Shown: in pieces, positions 25,366 to 33,124 of the stretch | Position numbering within the stretch: position 1 is the stretch's first letter | How the letters are laid out: each line of letters starts with the position of its first letter | Source of the DNA: Clostridia bacterium | GTDB taxonomy: Bacteria > Bacillota > Peptococcia > Peptococcales > BICA1-8 | Reading direction: 5' to 3' | NCBI GenBank assembly: GCA_030154225.1 | Contig: JASKKI010000024.1 | Location: 1-33,124 of the forward strand | DNA: 33,124 bases | The notes under the pieces: model-generated | What the model was told of the DNA's origin: nothing | The model's input: the letters and a program-made list of their open reading frames with translations, nothing else | Databases searched by the model: none | Translations under genes and position numbers: made by a program

Positions 25366-26406
25366 ATGAAAAATAAAAAAATATATGTTACTCTATTTAT
25401 AATAATATTAATCTTGAATATGCTAGTAGCTGCCTGTAAAACGCAAAAAGAACAGCCCGTTAAAACCCTCCACTTAAAAGAAGTTGCTCATTCTATACTC
25501 TATGCACCAATCTATATTGCAATATCTCAAGGATTTTTCGAAGAAGAAACTCTTAATGTTAAAATAGAAACTCTCACCGATAATGAAGAAATTATTGCTT
25601 CCCTCTATGCAAAAAATTCAGATATTATTCTTGTCGGTCCCCAAACATCAATTATACTTTTTAAAGAAAACCTAGAAGAAAAATTAGTCAATATTGCCCA
25701 ATTAGTTCAAAGGGACCCTTCCTATTTAATGTCTCGGGAGCCTAAACCAAACTTTAAATGGAAAGATTTGAAAAAGAAAATTATTATAGGTGGGATTCAG
25801 ACTTCTACACCAGAAATACTCTTAGAATATGTATTACTCAAAAATGATTTAAGCCCTTACAAAGAGGTAGATATCATTAATAATATTCCTAAAGATGCTT
25901 CCATAGGAGCATTTAAAGGAGGGGTAGGTGACTATATTCATTTATTAGAACCGGAGGTTTCTCATCTGGAAAATAGTGGTAGTGCTTATTTAATAGCATC
26001 TTTAGATAATGAAGTAGGGGAAATAGCATATACCAATTTTTTGACTACTGATTCTTATCTTAATAAAAATCCTATTATAGTCCAAAAATTCGTTAACGCT
26101 CTATACAAAGCTCAGCTATGGTGTAATTATCACAATCCGGAAGAAATTGCTAAAACTTTACAAGATTCTTTCCCTGAATATAAATTAGACCTTATAATCA
26201 AAGTAGTTACTCGCTATAAAAATCAAAAAATCTGGGCAGTAAACCCCATTATTGAACTACAAGCCTTTGATAAATTCCAGCAAATATTAATTGATAGTGG
26301 AGCATTAGGTGAAAAAATCCCTTTAACAAGTATTCTGGATAACTCCTTTGCTGAAAAAACAGTAAAAGAAATTCCCATCCCTAAAGAATACCTGAAAAAG
26401 AAATAA
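25366..26406 (+). CDS. Orphan ABC-type substrate-binding lipoprotein (SsuA/ThiY-like)
   Basis: A 346-residue secreted lipoprotein: signal peptide with lipobox LVAAC, Cys24 being the lipidated residue. The mature protein follows the NMT1/SsuA fold: HSILYAPIYIAISQGFFEEE at its start, split near IAISQGFF, a DIILVGPQTS segment, and GGIQTSTPEILLEY. Such proteins capture taurine/sulfonates, nitrate, or pyrimidine precursors of thiamine, so the ligand cannot be named. No permease or ATPase gene is next to it. First gene of the plus-strand island, with TAGGAGG before the ATG. It is divergent from the gene at 25212 across a 153-bp AT-rich region. Confidence 0.85.
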   Translation: MKNKKIYVTLFIIILILNMLVAACKTQKEQPVKTLHLKEVAHSILYAPIYIAISQGFFEEETLNVKIETLTDNEEIIASLYAKNSDIILVGPQTSIILFKENLEEKLVNIAQLVQRDPSYLMSREPKPNFKWKDLKKKIIIGGIQTSTPEILLEYVLLKNDLSPYKEVDIINNIPKDASIGAFKGGVGDYIHLLEPEVSHLENSGSAYLIASLDNEVGEIAYTNFLTTDSYLNKNPIIVQKFVNALYKAQLWCNYHNPEEIAKTLQDSFPEYKLDLIIKVVTRYKNQKIWAVNPIIELQAFDKFQQILIDSGALGEKIPLTSILDNSFAEKTVKEIPIPKEYLKKK

Positions 26407-26544
26407 TAATTTAATTAATATAATTACTGGAAATAATTAACATTTTAAAGCTAGGTGAGAGATAGTGATATAGCACCTTTTGCATTTTTATGATAGAATT
26501 TTTAGTGCGGCATAATTAGTTAATATTATTGGAGGTAAAATACT

Positions 26545-27390
26545 TTGCATCCATTACTTGCTGATTTATCTCTTCTCCTGGTGGCTTTAATGTGGGGATT
26601 AACTTTCCCGGCCGTCAAAGGAGCTTTAGCGGGAATTTCACCCTTTGCTTTTCTGACTATAAGATTCAGTATTGCCTGTATTTTTTTAGCTCTTTTTTAT
26701 CCAAAGAGCTTATTACATATAAATAAAAATACTATAAAAGCTGGAGTTATTATCGGTACAGTTTTATTTGCCGGGTATGGATTTCAAACGGTGGGGCTTA
26801 AATATACTACCGCGTCAAATGCTGCATTTATTACCGGTCTGGCTGTCGTCTTGGTCCCTCTAATTAACATACCTTTCAATAAAAAACTTCCCAATAAAAT
26901 TACACTAATGGGTGCCATCAGTGCAGCTATAGGTTTAGGATTATTAACTCTAAATAATGATTTTACAATAAATATAGGTGATTTATTAATCTTCTTTTGT
27001 GCTATTTCCTTTGCGACACACATTGTCCTGGTCAGTAAATACGCACCCCAGATGGATTCTGGGTTACTGGCAATTATTCAAATTGCTGTAGTAGCTATAT
27101 TTAGCGAAATTGTAACTCTAAATATAGAAACTTTCCCCTCCAGTTTTACCAAAGAAGTTTGGATTGCCCTTGCAATTTGTGCTATCCCTGGAACTTCTTT
27201 AGCATATTGGATTCAAAACAAAGTACAGCAATATACTTCTCCTACCCGTACAGCTATTATTTTTTCAATGGAACCTGTTTTTGGGGCATTATTCGCATAT
27301 CTTTGGATGGGTGAAATTCTTACTAACCGCGGACTAATAGGTAGTGGATTTGTTTTACTTGGAATACTTATAGCAGAATTAAAAAGTTAA
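26545..27390 (+). CDS. EamA/DMT-family transporter
   Basis: A 281-residue membrane protein with about ten helices in two EamA repeats (first LLVALMWGLTFPAVKGAL; second ending IIFSMEPVFGALFAYLWMGE). These DMT proteins typically export amino acids or metabolites. The start is TTG at 26545 with GGAGG nine bases upstream, in keeping with common TTG use here. The small membrane protein gene follows 22 bp later and is probably cotranscribed. Confidence 0.88.
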   Translation: MHPLLADLSLLLVALMWGLTFPAVKGALAGISPFAFLTIRFSIACIFLALFYPKSLLHINKNTIKAGVIIGTVLFAGYGFQTVGLKYTTASNAAFITGLAVVLVPLINIPFNKKLPNKITLMGAISAAIGLGLLTLNNDFTINIGDLLIFFCAISFATHIVLVSKYAPQMDSGLLAIIQIAVVAIFSEIVTLNIETFPSSFTKEVWIALAICAIPGTSLAYWIQNKVQQYTSPTRTAIIFSMEPVFGALFAYLWMGEILTNRGLIGSGFVLLGILIAELKS

Positions 27391-27412
27391 ATTTTCAATT
27401 GGGGGGATAAAA

Positions 27413-27709
27413 TTGCGATACAGTCAAATACTTATTGTGATCATGGCTTTAGTTTGGGTTCTTATTCCTTTAGACCAAGCCAATCGAATGCTTTTACTGG
27501 GTTTTATTGCCATATATTTAAGCGTTCATAATTTCATAGGTTATGTCTTAGCTAATAAGGGAACACTTTCTTTAAAAAAATACGAACAGATGAAGAAAAA
27601 AATGGGCCTGAAATGGGGCCCACCCGCTTATCTAATCTTATTTGTTTTCCTACCTTTAGCTTTGGGTTTATACGTGGCTATAACAAGTATGCTGCTGCGA
27701 ATTACTTAA
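27413..27709 (+). CDS. Small membrane protein of unknown function, 98 aa
   Basis: A 98-residue protein with three hydrophobic helices (about 4-20, 26-46 and 72-95) separated by a basic loop (LKKYEQMKKKMGLKWG). The start is TTG at 27413 with GGGGGGAT before it. It follows the EamA gene closely and ends at a bidirectional terminator. I do not recognise the family. Confidence 0.7.
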   Translation: MRYSQILIVIMALVWVLIPLDQANRMLLLGFIAIYLSVHNFIGYVLANKGTLSLKKYEQMKKKMGLKWGPPAYLILFVFLPLALGLYVAITSMLLRIT

Positions 27710-27710
27710 A

Positions 27711-27750
27711 ATAAGCCCAAGACCGGTTGTCCCAAGTCTCGGGCTTTCTT
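27711..27750. terminator. Bidirectional terminator between converging genes
   Basis: The stem AAGCCCAAGAC / GTCTCGGGCTT (one mismatch, a G-U pair on the minus-strand RNA) has T-rich flanks on both sides. It serves the plus-strand island on one side and engB on the other. Confidence 0.8.
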
Positions 27751-27757
27751 AAGTTAG

Positions 27758-28360
27758 CTAAGCTTGACATTTAAAGCTTTCGATTCTCTGTTCTACCCAA
27801 TTTTGGACCTCAGGTACACCTTCTCCCGTCACTACAGAAAAAATAACTATTTCCTGGTCTTTGGTCAATTTCATTTTTTCCTTTATCTGCTTCAAATGTT
27901 TTTGGTACTGACCTCTAGAAATTTTATCCCCTTTGGTAGCTACAACCAAGGTGGGGATTTGAAAATGCCGCAGCCAATCATACATGATCACATCATCATT
28001 GGTAGGTGGATGACGGATATCAACAATATGGATAACTCCTTTTAATACATCCCTATTATTTAAATATTCCTCGATAAATTTTGCCCACTGTTCTTTAACA
28101 TTTACGGAAACTTTTGCAAATCCATATCCAGGTAAATCCACAAAGAAAAATTCGCCATTTATTAAATAAAAATTTAATGTTTGCGTTTTTCCTGGTTTTC
28201 CACTGGTCCTGGCTAAATTTTTGCGATTGATTACTTTATTAATTAAAGATGATTTGCCTACATTGGATCGTCCTGCTAAAGCTATTTCCGGTAAACCTTC
28301 TTGAGGGTACTGTTTTTTACTAACAGCACTGATCACAAATTCAGAACTTCTAATAATCAC
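27758..28360 (-). CDS. engB: EngB/YsxC ribosome-biogenesis GTPase
   Basis: A 200-residue essential GTPase needed to assemble the 50S subunit. All G motifs are visible: G1 GRSNVGKSS (30-38), G2 region with GKTQT, G3 DLPGYG (75-80), G4 TKGDK (142-146) and a G5-like FSVVTGEG. The start is GTG at 28360 with GGAGG seven bases before it, two bases after the lon stop. The lonA-engB pairing is conserved in Firmicutes. Confidence 0.96.
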   Translation of the reverse strand: MIIRSSEFVISAVSKKQYPQEGLPEIALAGRSNVGKSSLINKVINRKNLARTSGKPGKTQTLNFYLINGEFFFVDLPGYGFAKVSVNVKEQWAKFIEEYLNNRDVLKGVIHIVDIRHPPTNDDVIMYDWLRHFQIPTLVVATKGDKISRGQYQKHLKQIKEKMKLTKDQEIVIFSVVTGEGVPEVQNWVEQRIESFKCQA

Positions 28361-28362
28361 AA

Positions 28363-30681
28363 CTAATCCTCCACTAAAGCTTTGTTTAAAACCTCATCCA
28401 TATGTTCCACTAGAAAGAATTCCAGCTTTCTTTTAATATTAGCCGGGATATCTTCTAAATCTTTTTCATTTTCTTTTGGTAAAATAATGATCTTACTACC
28501 GGCACGATGGGCAGCCAATACTTTTTCTTTAATACCACCGACAGGTAATACCCTGCCCCTTAAGGTAATTTCTCCAGTCATGGCTACATCTTTTCTTATT
28601 TTTCTTTTTGATAAAGCTGAAGCTAAAGCAGTAGCCATGGTAATTCCTGCCGAAGGACCGTCTTTGGGTATTGCACCTTCAGGAACGTGAATATGTATAT
28701 CATATTTTTCATGGAAATCTTTTTCAATGTTTAATTCAGTAACTTTGCTTCTAACATAGCTAAAGCCTGCCTGAGCTGATTCCTTCATAACTTCTCCTAG
28801 TTTACCGGTTAGGAGAAGTTTGCCCTTACCAGACAATAGAGAAACTTCAATTTGCAAGATATCCCCGCCTACTTCTGTCCAAGCTAACCCTGTAGCAACA
28901 CCTATTTCATTATCTTTCTCGGTAGTACCATACCTGTACCTGGGTATACCCAAGTAATTTTGTAGATTTTGAACAGTAACCCTTACTATCTTATCAGGAT
29001 TTTTAACAATTTCTTTGGCAGCCTTTCGGCAAATACCTGCAATTTCTCTTTCCAAACTTCTAACACCGGCTTCTCGGGTATATAACCTGACTATTTGTAA
29101 AAGAGTATTTTCCGAAACTTGTAATTGTTCTTCCTTTAAACCATGTTCTTTCATCTGTTTAGGTAATAAATACCTTTCGGCAATTTTGACCTTTTCTTCT
29201 TCTGTATAACCTGATATTCTAATTAATTCCATTCTATCCAGTAGTGGTCTTGGAATATTATAAATAACATTTGCCGTTGTAACAAACATTACATTAGAAA
29301 GGTCAAAGGGGACCTCTATATAATGGTCACTAAAACTATTATTCTGCTCCGGGTCTAAAACTTCTAATAATGCTGCCGAAGGATCACCCCGAAAATCCAT
29401 GCTCATCTTATCAATTTCATCTAATAAAAATACCGGATTTTTTGAACCAGCATTTCTCATACCCTGAATAATTCTCCCAGGCATTGCACCAACATATGTA
29501 CGGCGATGTCCCCTGATTTCAGCTTCATCTCTAACACCACCCAGTGATATACGGACAAATTTACGTTCCAAAGCCCTTGAAATGGATTTGGCAAGAGATG
29601 TTTTTCCCACACCTGGTGGTCCAACTAAGCATAGTATAGGACCTTTAATTTTTTCAGCCAGTTGCCTTACTGCTAAAAATTCCAGAATCCTTTCTTTAGC
29701 TTTTTTTAAACCATAATGATCTTCATCAAGTATTTTTTCAGCTAAATCAATATCTAAACGATCTTCAGTGGTCTCATTCCAGGGTAAGGCTAGGAGCCAG
29801 TCCAGGTAATTCCTGATAACAGATGCTTCAGCAACCATAGGGGGCATTTTTTCTAAGCGTTCTACTTCCTTTAAGGCTTTTTCTTCTACTTCCGATGGTA
29901 ATTTGGCCTCGGCTATCTTTTCCCTTAATTCATCAGCTTCAGCACCCCGTTCATCTTTTTCACCCAGTTCTTTTTGAATTGCTTTTAATTGTTCCCTTAG
30001 GTAATATTCTTTTTGGGTTTTTTCCATTTGTTTTCTAACCCGGGAATTAATCTTTCTTTCTAACTCTAAAATTTCTAACTCCTTAGTAAGTATAGAATAT
30101 AATTTTTCCAATCGTTTTTTTAAACCTATTGCTTCCAGGATTTGCTGTTTATCAGAAACTTTTAAGGTAAGATGAGAGGCAATGACATCAGCCAATCTTC
30201 CAGGTTCTTCTAATGTAACAACAGCAATTACTGTTTCAGGTGGTATTTTTTTACTTATTTTCACATATTGTTCAAACTGAAATGTTACGCTACGCATTAA
30301 GGCTTCAATTTCTGGACTTTTTTCTTCTTCTTCCTCGAATTCCTCCAACTCTGCTTTAAAATATGGATCAGTGGCCACAAGTCTTAAAGACTTGGCTCTA
30401 TGTAATCCTTCAACCAGCACCCTAATGGTACCACCAGGAAGTTTAAGAATTTGTTTAATCTCTGCTACTGAACCTACATTATAAATATCATCTTCTGTCG
30501 GTTCATCAGTTTCTGCTTCTTTTTGAGTTGCTAGAAATATTTGTTTTTCCTGAATCATCGCTTCTTCAATAGCCTGAATTGACTTTGGTCTACCTACATC
30601 CAAATGAATTACCATATAAGGAAAAACTAAAACACCTCTTAAAGGTAGAACAGGTAAATAGCGAGTATTTTTCTCAGACAT
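28363..30681 (-). CDS. lon: ATP-dependent Lon protease (LonA)
   Basis: A 772-residue AAA+ serine protease that degrades misfolded and regulatory proteins in the cytosol. The N-terminal substrate domain ([14 protein letters not shown]), a coiled coil (about 190-250), the AAA+ module with GPPGVGKTS (354-362) and Walker [11 protein letters not shown], and the C-terminal protease domain with the serine in PKDGPSAG (near residue 675) and the lysine about 43 residues later are all present. The ATG at 30681 has AGGAGGTGA upstream. It lies between lonB and engB. Confidence 0.97.
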   Translation of the reverse strand: MSEKNTRYLPVLPLRGVLVFPYMVIHLDVGRPKSIQAIEEAMIQEKQIFLATQKEAETDEPTEDDIYNVGSVAEIKQILKLPGGTIRVLVEGLHRAKSLRLVATDPYFKAELEEFEEEEEKSPEIEALMRSVTFQFEQYVKISKKIPPETVIAVVTLEEPGRLADVIASHLTLKVSDKQQILEAIGLKKRLEKLYSILTKELEILELERKINSRVRKQMEKTQKEYYLREQLKAIQKELGEKDERGAEADELREKIAEAKLPSEVEEKALKEVERLEKMPPMVAEASVIRNYLDWLLALPWNETTEDRLDIDLAEKILDEDHYGLKKAKERILEFLAVRQLAEKIKGPILCLVGPPGVGKTSLAKSISRALERKFVRISLGGVRDEAEIRGHRRTYVGAMPGRIIQGMRNAGSKNPVFLLDEIDKMSMDFRGDPSAALLEVLDPEQNNSFSDHYIEVPFDLSNVMFVTTANVIYNIPRPLLDRMELIRISGYTEEEKVKIAERYLLPKQMKEHGLKEEQLQVSENTLLQIVRLYTREAGVRSLEREIAGICRKAAKEIVKNPDKIVRVTVQNLQNYLGIPRYRYGTTEKDNEIGVATGLAWTEVGGDILQIEVSLLSGKGKLLLTGKLGEVMKESAQAGFSYVRSKVTELNIEKDFHEKYDIHIHVPEGAIPKDGPSAGITMATALASALSKRKIRKDVAMTGEITLRGRVLPVGGIKEKVLAAHRAGSKIIILPKENEKDLEDIPANIKRKLEFFLVEHMDEVLNKALVED

Positions 30682-30849
30682 AAACTTCACCTCCTAGAAT
30701 ATCCACATTTAAAATTTTGTGACACTTTATATATTTCTGCCAGCAGCATCTTACTCCTTCTTATAATACATTAAAATATTAATTTGTAGTTAAATTTACC
30801 CGAAAAACCTTTCGACAAAACTGCAAGCCACAATTCCGGCAACTTTATT

Positions 30850-32553
30850 TTACATTAATGGAACCACAGGGTTATTTAATCCAAGAGTAGGGGTAGCTTC
30901 TATATTATTAGCATCAGCACCTTTAATAAGCGCTAACTCTAAAACTTCTTCCAATCTCTCTACAGAAATTACTTTAATCCCCTCTAGGTTTTCAAATACT
31001 CTCTGCCAATTTTCTTGGGGAATTAAAACTCTGGTAGCACCTGCCTGTCTGGCAGCTTCTACTTTAGCGACTACACCACCTACGGGTTTAATATGTCCTC
31101 TAATTGAAACTTCACCAGTCATTGCAATCTTATTATCAATAGGAATATTTTTAATAGCCGAGTATACCGCTGTAGCTATGGCAACACCCGCTGAAGGCCC
31201 ATCATTGGGAATTCCACCTGGAAAATTAACATGAATATCGTAATCCCTTGGATCAACATCCATGTTTCTTCTTAATACAGTTAAGACATTCTCTACAGAA
31301 CTTTTGGCCATACTTTTTCTGCGTATTTTTTGTCCCCCCATACCATTAAGTTCTTCTTCTTCTACTATTCCTGTAACTATTATTTTACCCTTACCTTTTT
31401 CAGTAGTAATAACACTTACTTCTATTTCGTTAATAATTCCCATATTAGATCCATAAACAGCCAACCCATTCACTAAACCGACCTGGGCGTAAGGAGCAAT
31501 TTTCTTTTCAGGACGTGGAGAATATTGCCCACTATTGACAACCCATTCAATATCTGTACGGGATATTTCATTTCTACCTTCTATTAAAACTAAACCTGCT
31601 GCAATTTGGATAATATTGACAGCTTCTCTGCCATTAGTAGCATATTTTTGAACTACCTCAACTGCCTCATCGTTAATAGGAAAATTAACTTTATCGGCAG
31701 CATTTCTAGCTATTTTTCCAATTTCCTCAGGTAATAATCCTCTAAAAAAGACCTCCAAGCAACGGGACCGGATAGCCGGAGGAATTTCCTGAGGTAATCT
31801 GGTAGTAGCTGCTACCAGACGAAAATCAGCAGGTAATCCATTTTGAAAAATATCGTGGATATGGGTGGGGATATTATTATCTTCCGGACTATAATATGCA
31901 CTTTCTAAAATTACCTTTCGATCCTCTAAAACTTTTAATAATTTATTAATTTGAATGGGATGGAGCTCACCTATTTCATCAATAAATAAAATTCCTCCAT
32001 GAGCTTTAGTTACAGCACCAGGCTTGGGTTGGGGAATGCCTGCCATGCCCATTGCTCCTGCACCCTGATAGATTGGGTCATGAACAGAACCAATTAAAGG
32101 ATCAGCAATACCCCTTTCATCAAAACGGGAAGTTGCTCCATCTACTTCGACAAACTTAGCATCAGTTTTAAAGGGAGAATGGCTATTTTTTTTGGCATGC
32201 TCTAAAACCAACCGGGCCGCTGCTGTTTTGCCTACTCCCGGAGGTCCGTAAATAATAACATGTTGGGGATTAGGTCCACATAATGCTGCAACTAAAGTTT
32301 TTATTCCCTCTTCCTGTCCAATAATATCCTCAAATTTTTTAGGACGTGTTTTTGAGGCAAGAGGTTCTGAAAGTTTTATTGATCTCATTTGTTCCAGTTT
32401 ATCCAATTCTTTTCTGGATTCTTTTTGAACAGCAATTTTATTACCTTGCTGACTTTTTAATAAATTCCAGAAATACATTCCAATTACTATAGCAAAAAAT
32501 ATTTGAATAAAACCAAGGATACCGCCTAAATTTCCACCAAACATAAAAAACAT
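30850..32553 (-). CDS. lonB: LonB, membrane-anchored sporulation-associated Lon-like protease
   Basis: A 567-residue protease with an N-terminal membrane helix (about 9-33), AAA+ ATPase ([11 protein letters not shown], 103-113; Walker B ILFIDEIGEL) and a Lon-type protease domain (Ser in PNDGPSAG near residue 453, Lys in GGVVAKVEAA). It lacks the large N-terminal domain of LonA. In Bacillus, LonB is made in the forespore. Two in-frame ATGs (32553 and 32544) share one GGGAG site; the first has short spacing, so the second may be used. It lies 160 bp upstream of lonA; that gap contains no clear terminator. Confidence 0.93.
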   Translation of the reverse strand: MFFMFGGNLGGILGFIQIFFAIVIGMYFWNLLKSQQGNKIAVQKESRKELDKLEQMRSIKLSEPLASKTRPKKFEDIIGQEEGIKTLVAALCGPNPQHVIIYGPPGVGKTAAARLVLEHAKKNSHSPFKTDAKFVEVDGATSRFDERGIADPLIGSVHDPIYQGAGAMGMAGIPQPKPGAVTKAHGGILFIDEIGELHPIQINKLLKVLEDRKVILESAYYSPEDNNIPTHIHDIFQNGLPADFRLVAATTRLPQEIPPAIRSRCLEVFFRGLLPEEIGKIARNAADKVNFPINDEAVEVVQKYATNGREAVNIIQIAAGLVLIEGRNEISRTDIEWVVNSGQYSPRPEKKIAPYAQVGLVNGLAVYGSNMGIINEIEVSVITTEKGKGKIIVTGIVEEEELNGMGGQKIRRKSMAKSSVENVLTVLRRNMDVDPRDYDIHVNFPGGIPNDGPSAGVAIATAVYSAIKNIPIDNKIAMTGEVSIRGHIKPVGGVVAKVEAARQAGATRVLIPQENWQRVFENLEGIKVISVERLEEVLELALIKGADANNIEATPTLGLNNPVVPLM

Positions 32554-32653
32554 TTCTCCCTTCTGCTAAAAGATAAGCTGATAGTTAATAGATTTCTATT
32601 TAATAAACAAAAAAAGAAAAGAGTAAACTATAAACTAATTTAGTAACTATCTT

Positions 32654-32683
32654 TAGTATGTTCTTTGTTATATTTTTTTATCA
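32654..32683 (-). promoter_or_regulatory. Candidate forespore (sigma-G/F-type) promoter of lonB
   Basis: On the minus strand a perfect sigma-G-type -10 (CATACTA, 32654-32660) lies 17 bp downstream of TGATAA (32678-32683), which partly matches the -35. It is about 100 bp before lonB. Confidence 0.4.
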
Positions 32684-32750
32684 GAAGTTTTTAATGTTTT
32701 TACCAACAATTTTTTAATAATTTTATAATTTTTGGGGCAAAATTATATTA

Positions 32751-32986
32751 AGTCAGATTAGTCTAAAAATAACTCAAAAATGAGGAGGTTATATATTTGG
32801 CACGCCGAAGTATAATGTCGGACGGGTTAAAATATGAGATTGCAAAAGAACTAGGCTTTTATGATACTATTGTAAGAGATGGCGACTTTGGAAACGTCTC
32901 TTCCCGTAACTGTGGATATATGGTGAGAAAAGCTATAGAAATGGCCGAACGTTCTTTAATGCAAAAATAACCATACTAATCTGACT
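32751..32986. repeat. 12-bp inverted repeat flanking the SASP gene
   Basis: AGTCAGATTAGT (32751-32762) and ACTAATCTGACT (32975-32986) are exact inverted repeats lying 34 bp before the start and 4 bp after the stop of the SASP gene. They could pair in the mRNA if the transcript starts upstream of 32751, or be a recombination scar. Confidence 0.6.
32797..32970 (+). CDS. Alpha/beta-type small acid-soluble spore protein (SASP)
   Basis: A 57-residue DNA-binding spore protein that coats spore DNA and protects it from damage. The family core is clear: DGLKYEIAKELGFYDT (9-24), including the germination-protease cleavage region around YEIAKE, then SSRNCGYMVRKAIEMAERSL (35-54). It begins with TTG at 32797, with GAGGAGG seven to eight bases upstream, and ends before a strong terminator. 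It is divergent from lonB, and both fit forespore expression. A 12-bp inverted repeat flanks it. Confidence 0.92.
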   Translation: MARRSIMSDGLKYEIAKELGFYDTIVRDGDFGNVSSRNCGYMVRKAIEMAERSLMQK

Positions 32987-32988
32987 AA

Positions 32989-33018
32989 AAAAGTCTAGGT
33001 ACTTTGCCTAGACTTCAA
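32989..33018 (+). terminator. Terminator of the SASP gene
   Basis: A perfect 9-bp stem (AAGTCTAGG, CCTAGACTT) with a seven-base loop is followed by TCAATTT, 20 bases after the SASP stop. Confidence 0.8.
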
Positions 33019-33028
33019 TTTATGATTA

Positions 33029-33124
33029 AGAAAAACCGACTTCGTCGGTCTTTCAGAACCTACAGTAGCTACAGTGCTACCGTGCTACAGGAAATAAAAG
33101 ATTAAGATTGAAGGTTAGCCCAAA
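33029..33124. repeat. Terminal direct repeat, right copy (96 bp)
   Basis: Identical to bases 1-96 in the same orientation, including the ACCGAC-TTC-GTCGGT hairpin and the CTACAGTG-like short tandem repeats. It follows the SASP terminator directly and runs to the window end. Confidence 0.95.

Noticed and set aside
26407-26544. Possible riboswitch before the EamA transporter gene
   Set aside because: The 138-bp gap is AT-rich, and I find no conserved riboswitch core or terminator hairpin.
30691-30849. CIRCE or CtsR heat-shock operator before lon
   Set aside because: Neither the TTAGCACTC inverted repeat nor the GGTCAAA direct repeat is present; only a weak 5-bp hairpin is seen.

Overview
The window is a 33 kb piece of chromosome from a low-GC, endospore-forming anaerobe of the Firmicutes, most likely a Clostridia member related to the Peptococcaceae/Thermoanaerobacterales. 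This rests on gene content and order: an alpha/beta-type spore protein gene, lonB next to lonA, a complete MinCDE system with MinE, the NADH sensor Rex, a T-box leader on valS, and frequent GTG/TTG starts with strong GGAGG ribosome sites. I see no rRNA, tRNA, phage or plasmid genes. Nearly everything is on the minus strand, so transcription runs from high to low coordinates. The strand changes only at 25366-27709 and at the small spore protein gene at 32797.

Reading in the direction of transcription: lonB, lonA and engB (32553-27758); a plus-strand island with an orphan substrate-binding lipoprotein, a DMT exporter and a small membrane protein (25366-27709); a small membrane protein gene and T-box-controlled valS; folC; a SPOR-domain protein in the position of Bacillus spoIIB; rex; a tight five-gene redox/nucleotide-sensing cluster (18495-15581: DRTGG, CBS-HATPase fusion, DRTGG, PHP phosphoesterase, HATPase); DUF4321-maf-radC; mreBCD; mrdA (PBP2); minCDE; rodA; a rhomboid protease; a 45-residue cysteine-rich protein; a membrane-anchored protein with an L,D-transpeptidase-like His/Cys motif; a Ddl-like ATP-grasp ligase; and a Na/phosphate symporter fused to a PhoU-like domain.

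The core is the conserved Gram-positive envelope and division block (valS-folC-spoIIB-maf-radC-mre-min) with the elongasome genes rodA and mrdA. MreBCD, PBP2 and RodA build the lateral wall, MinCDE places the septum, and the SPOR protein, LonB and SASP belong to sporulation.

The most unusual parts are non-coding or uncharacterised. (1) Two inverted copies of an array of GTCNGAC sites, spaced about 30 bp (three helical turns) apart, flank the minE-minD-minC-mrdA block. (2) A 128-bp near-perfect palindrome abuts rodA and supplies the last base of its stop codon. (3) The five-gene DRTGG/CBS-kinase/PHP cluster has a promoter that overlaps a candidate Rex site, but no hydrogenase genes follow it here. 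(4) A palindrome fills the spacer of a good promoter before DUF4321-maf-radC. (5) An exact 96-bp direct repeat occupies both ends of the window, so the piece is either bounded by a dispersed repeat or was closed into a circle by the assembler.
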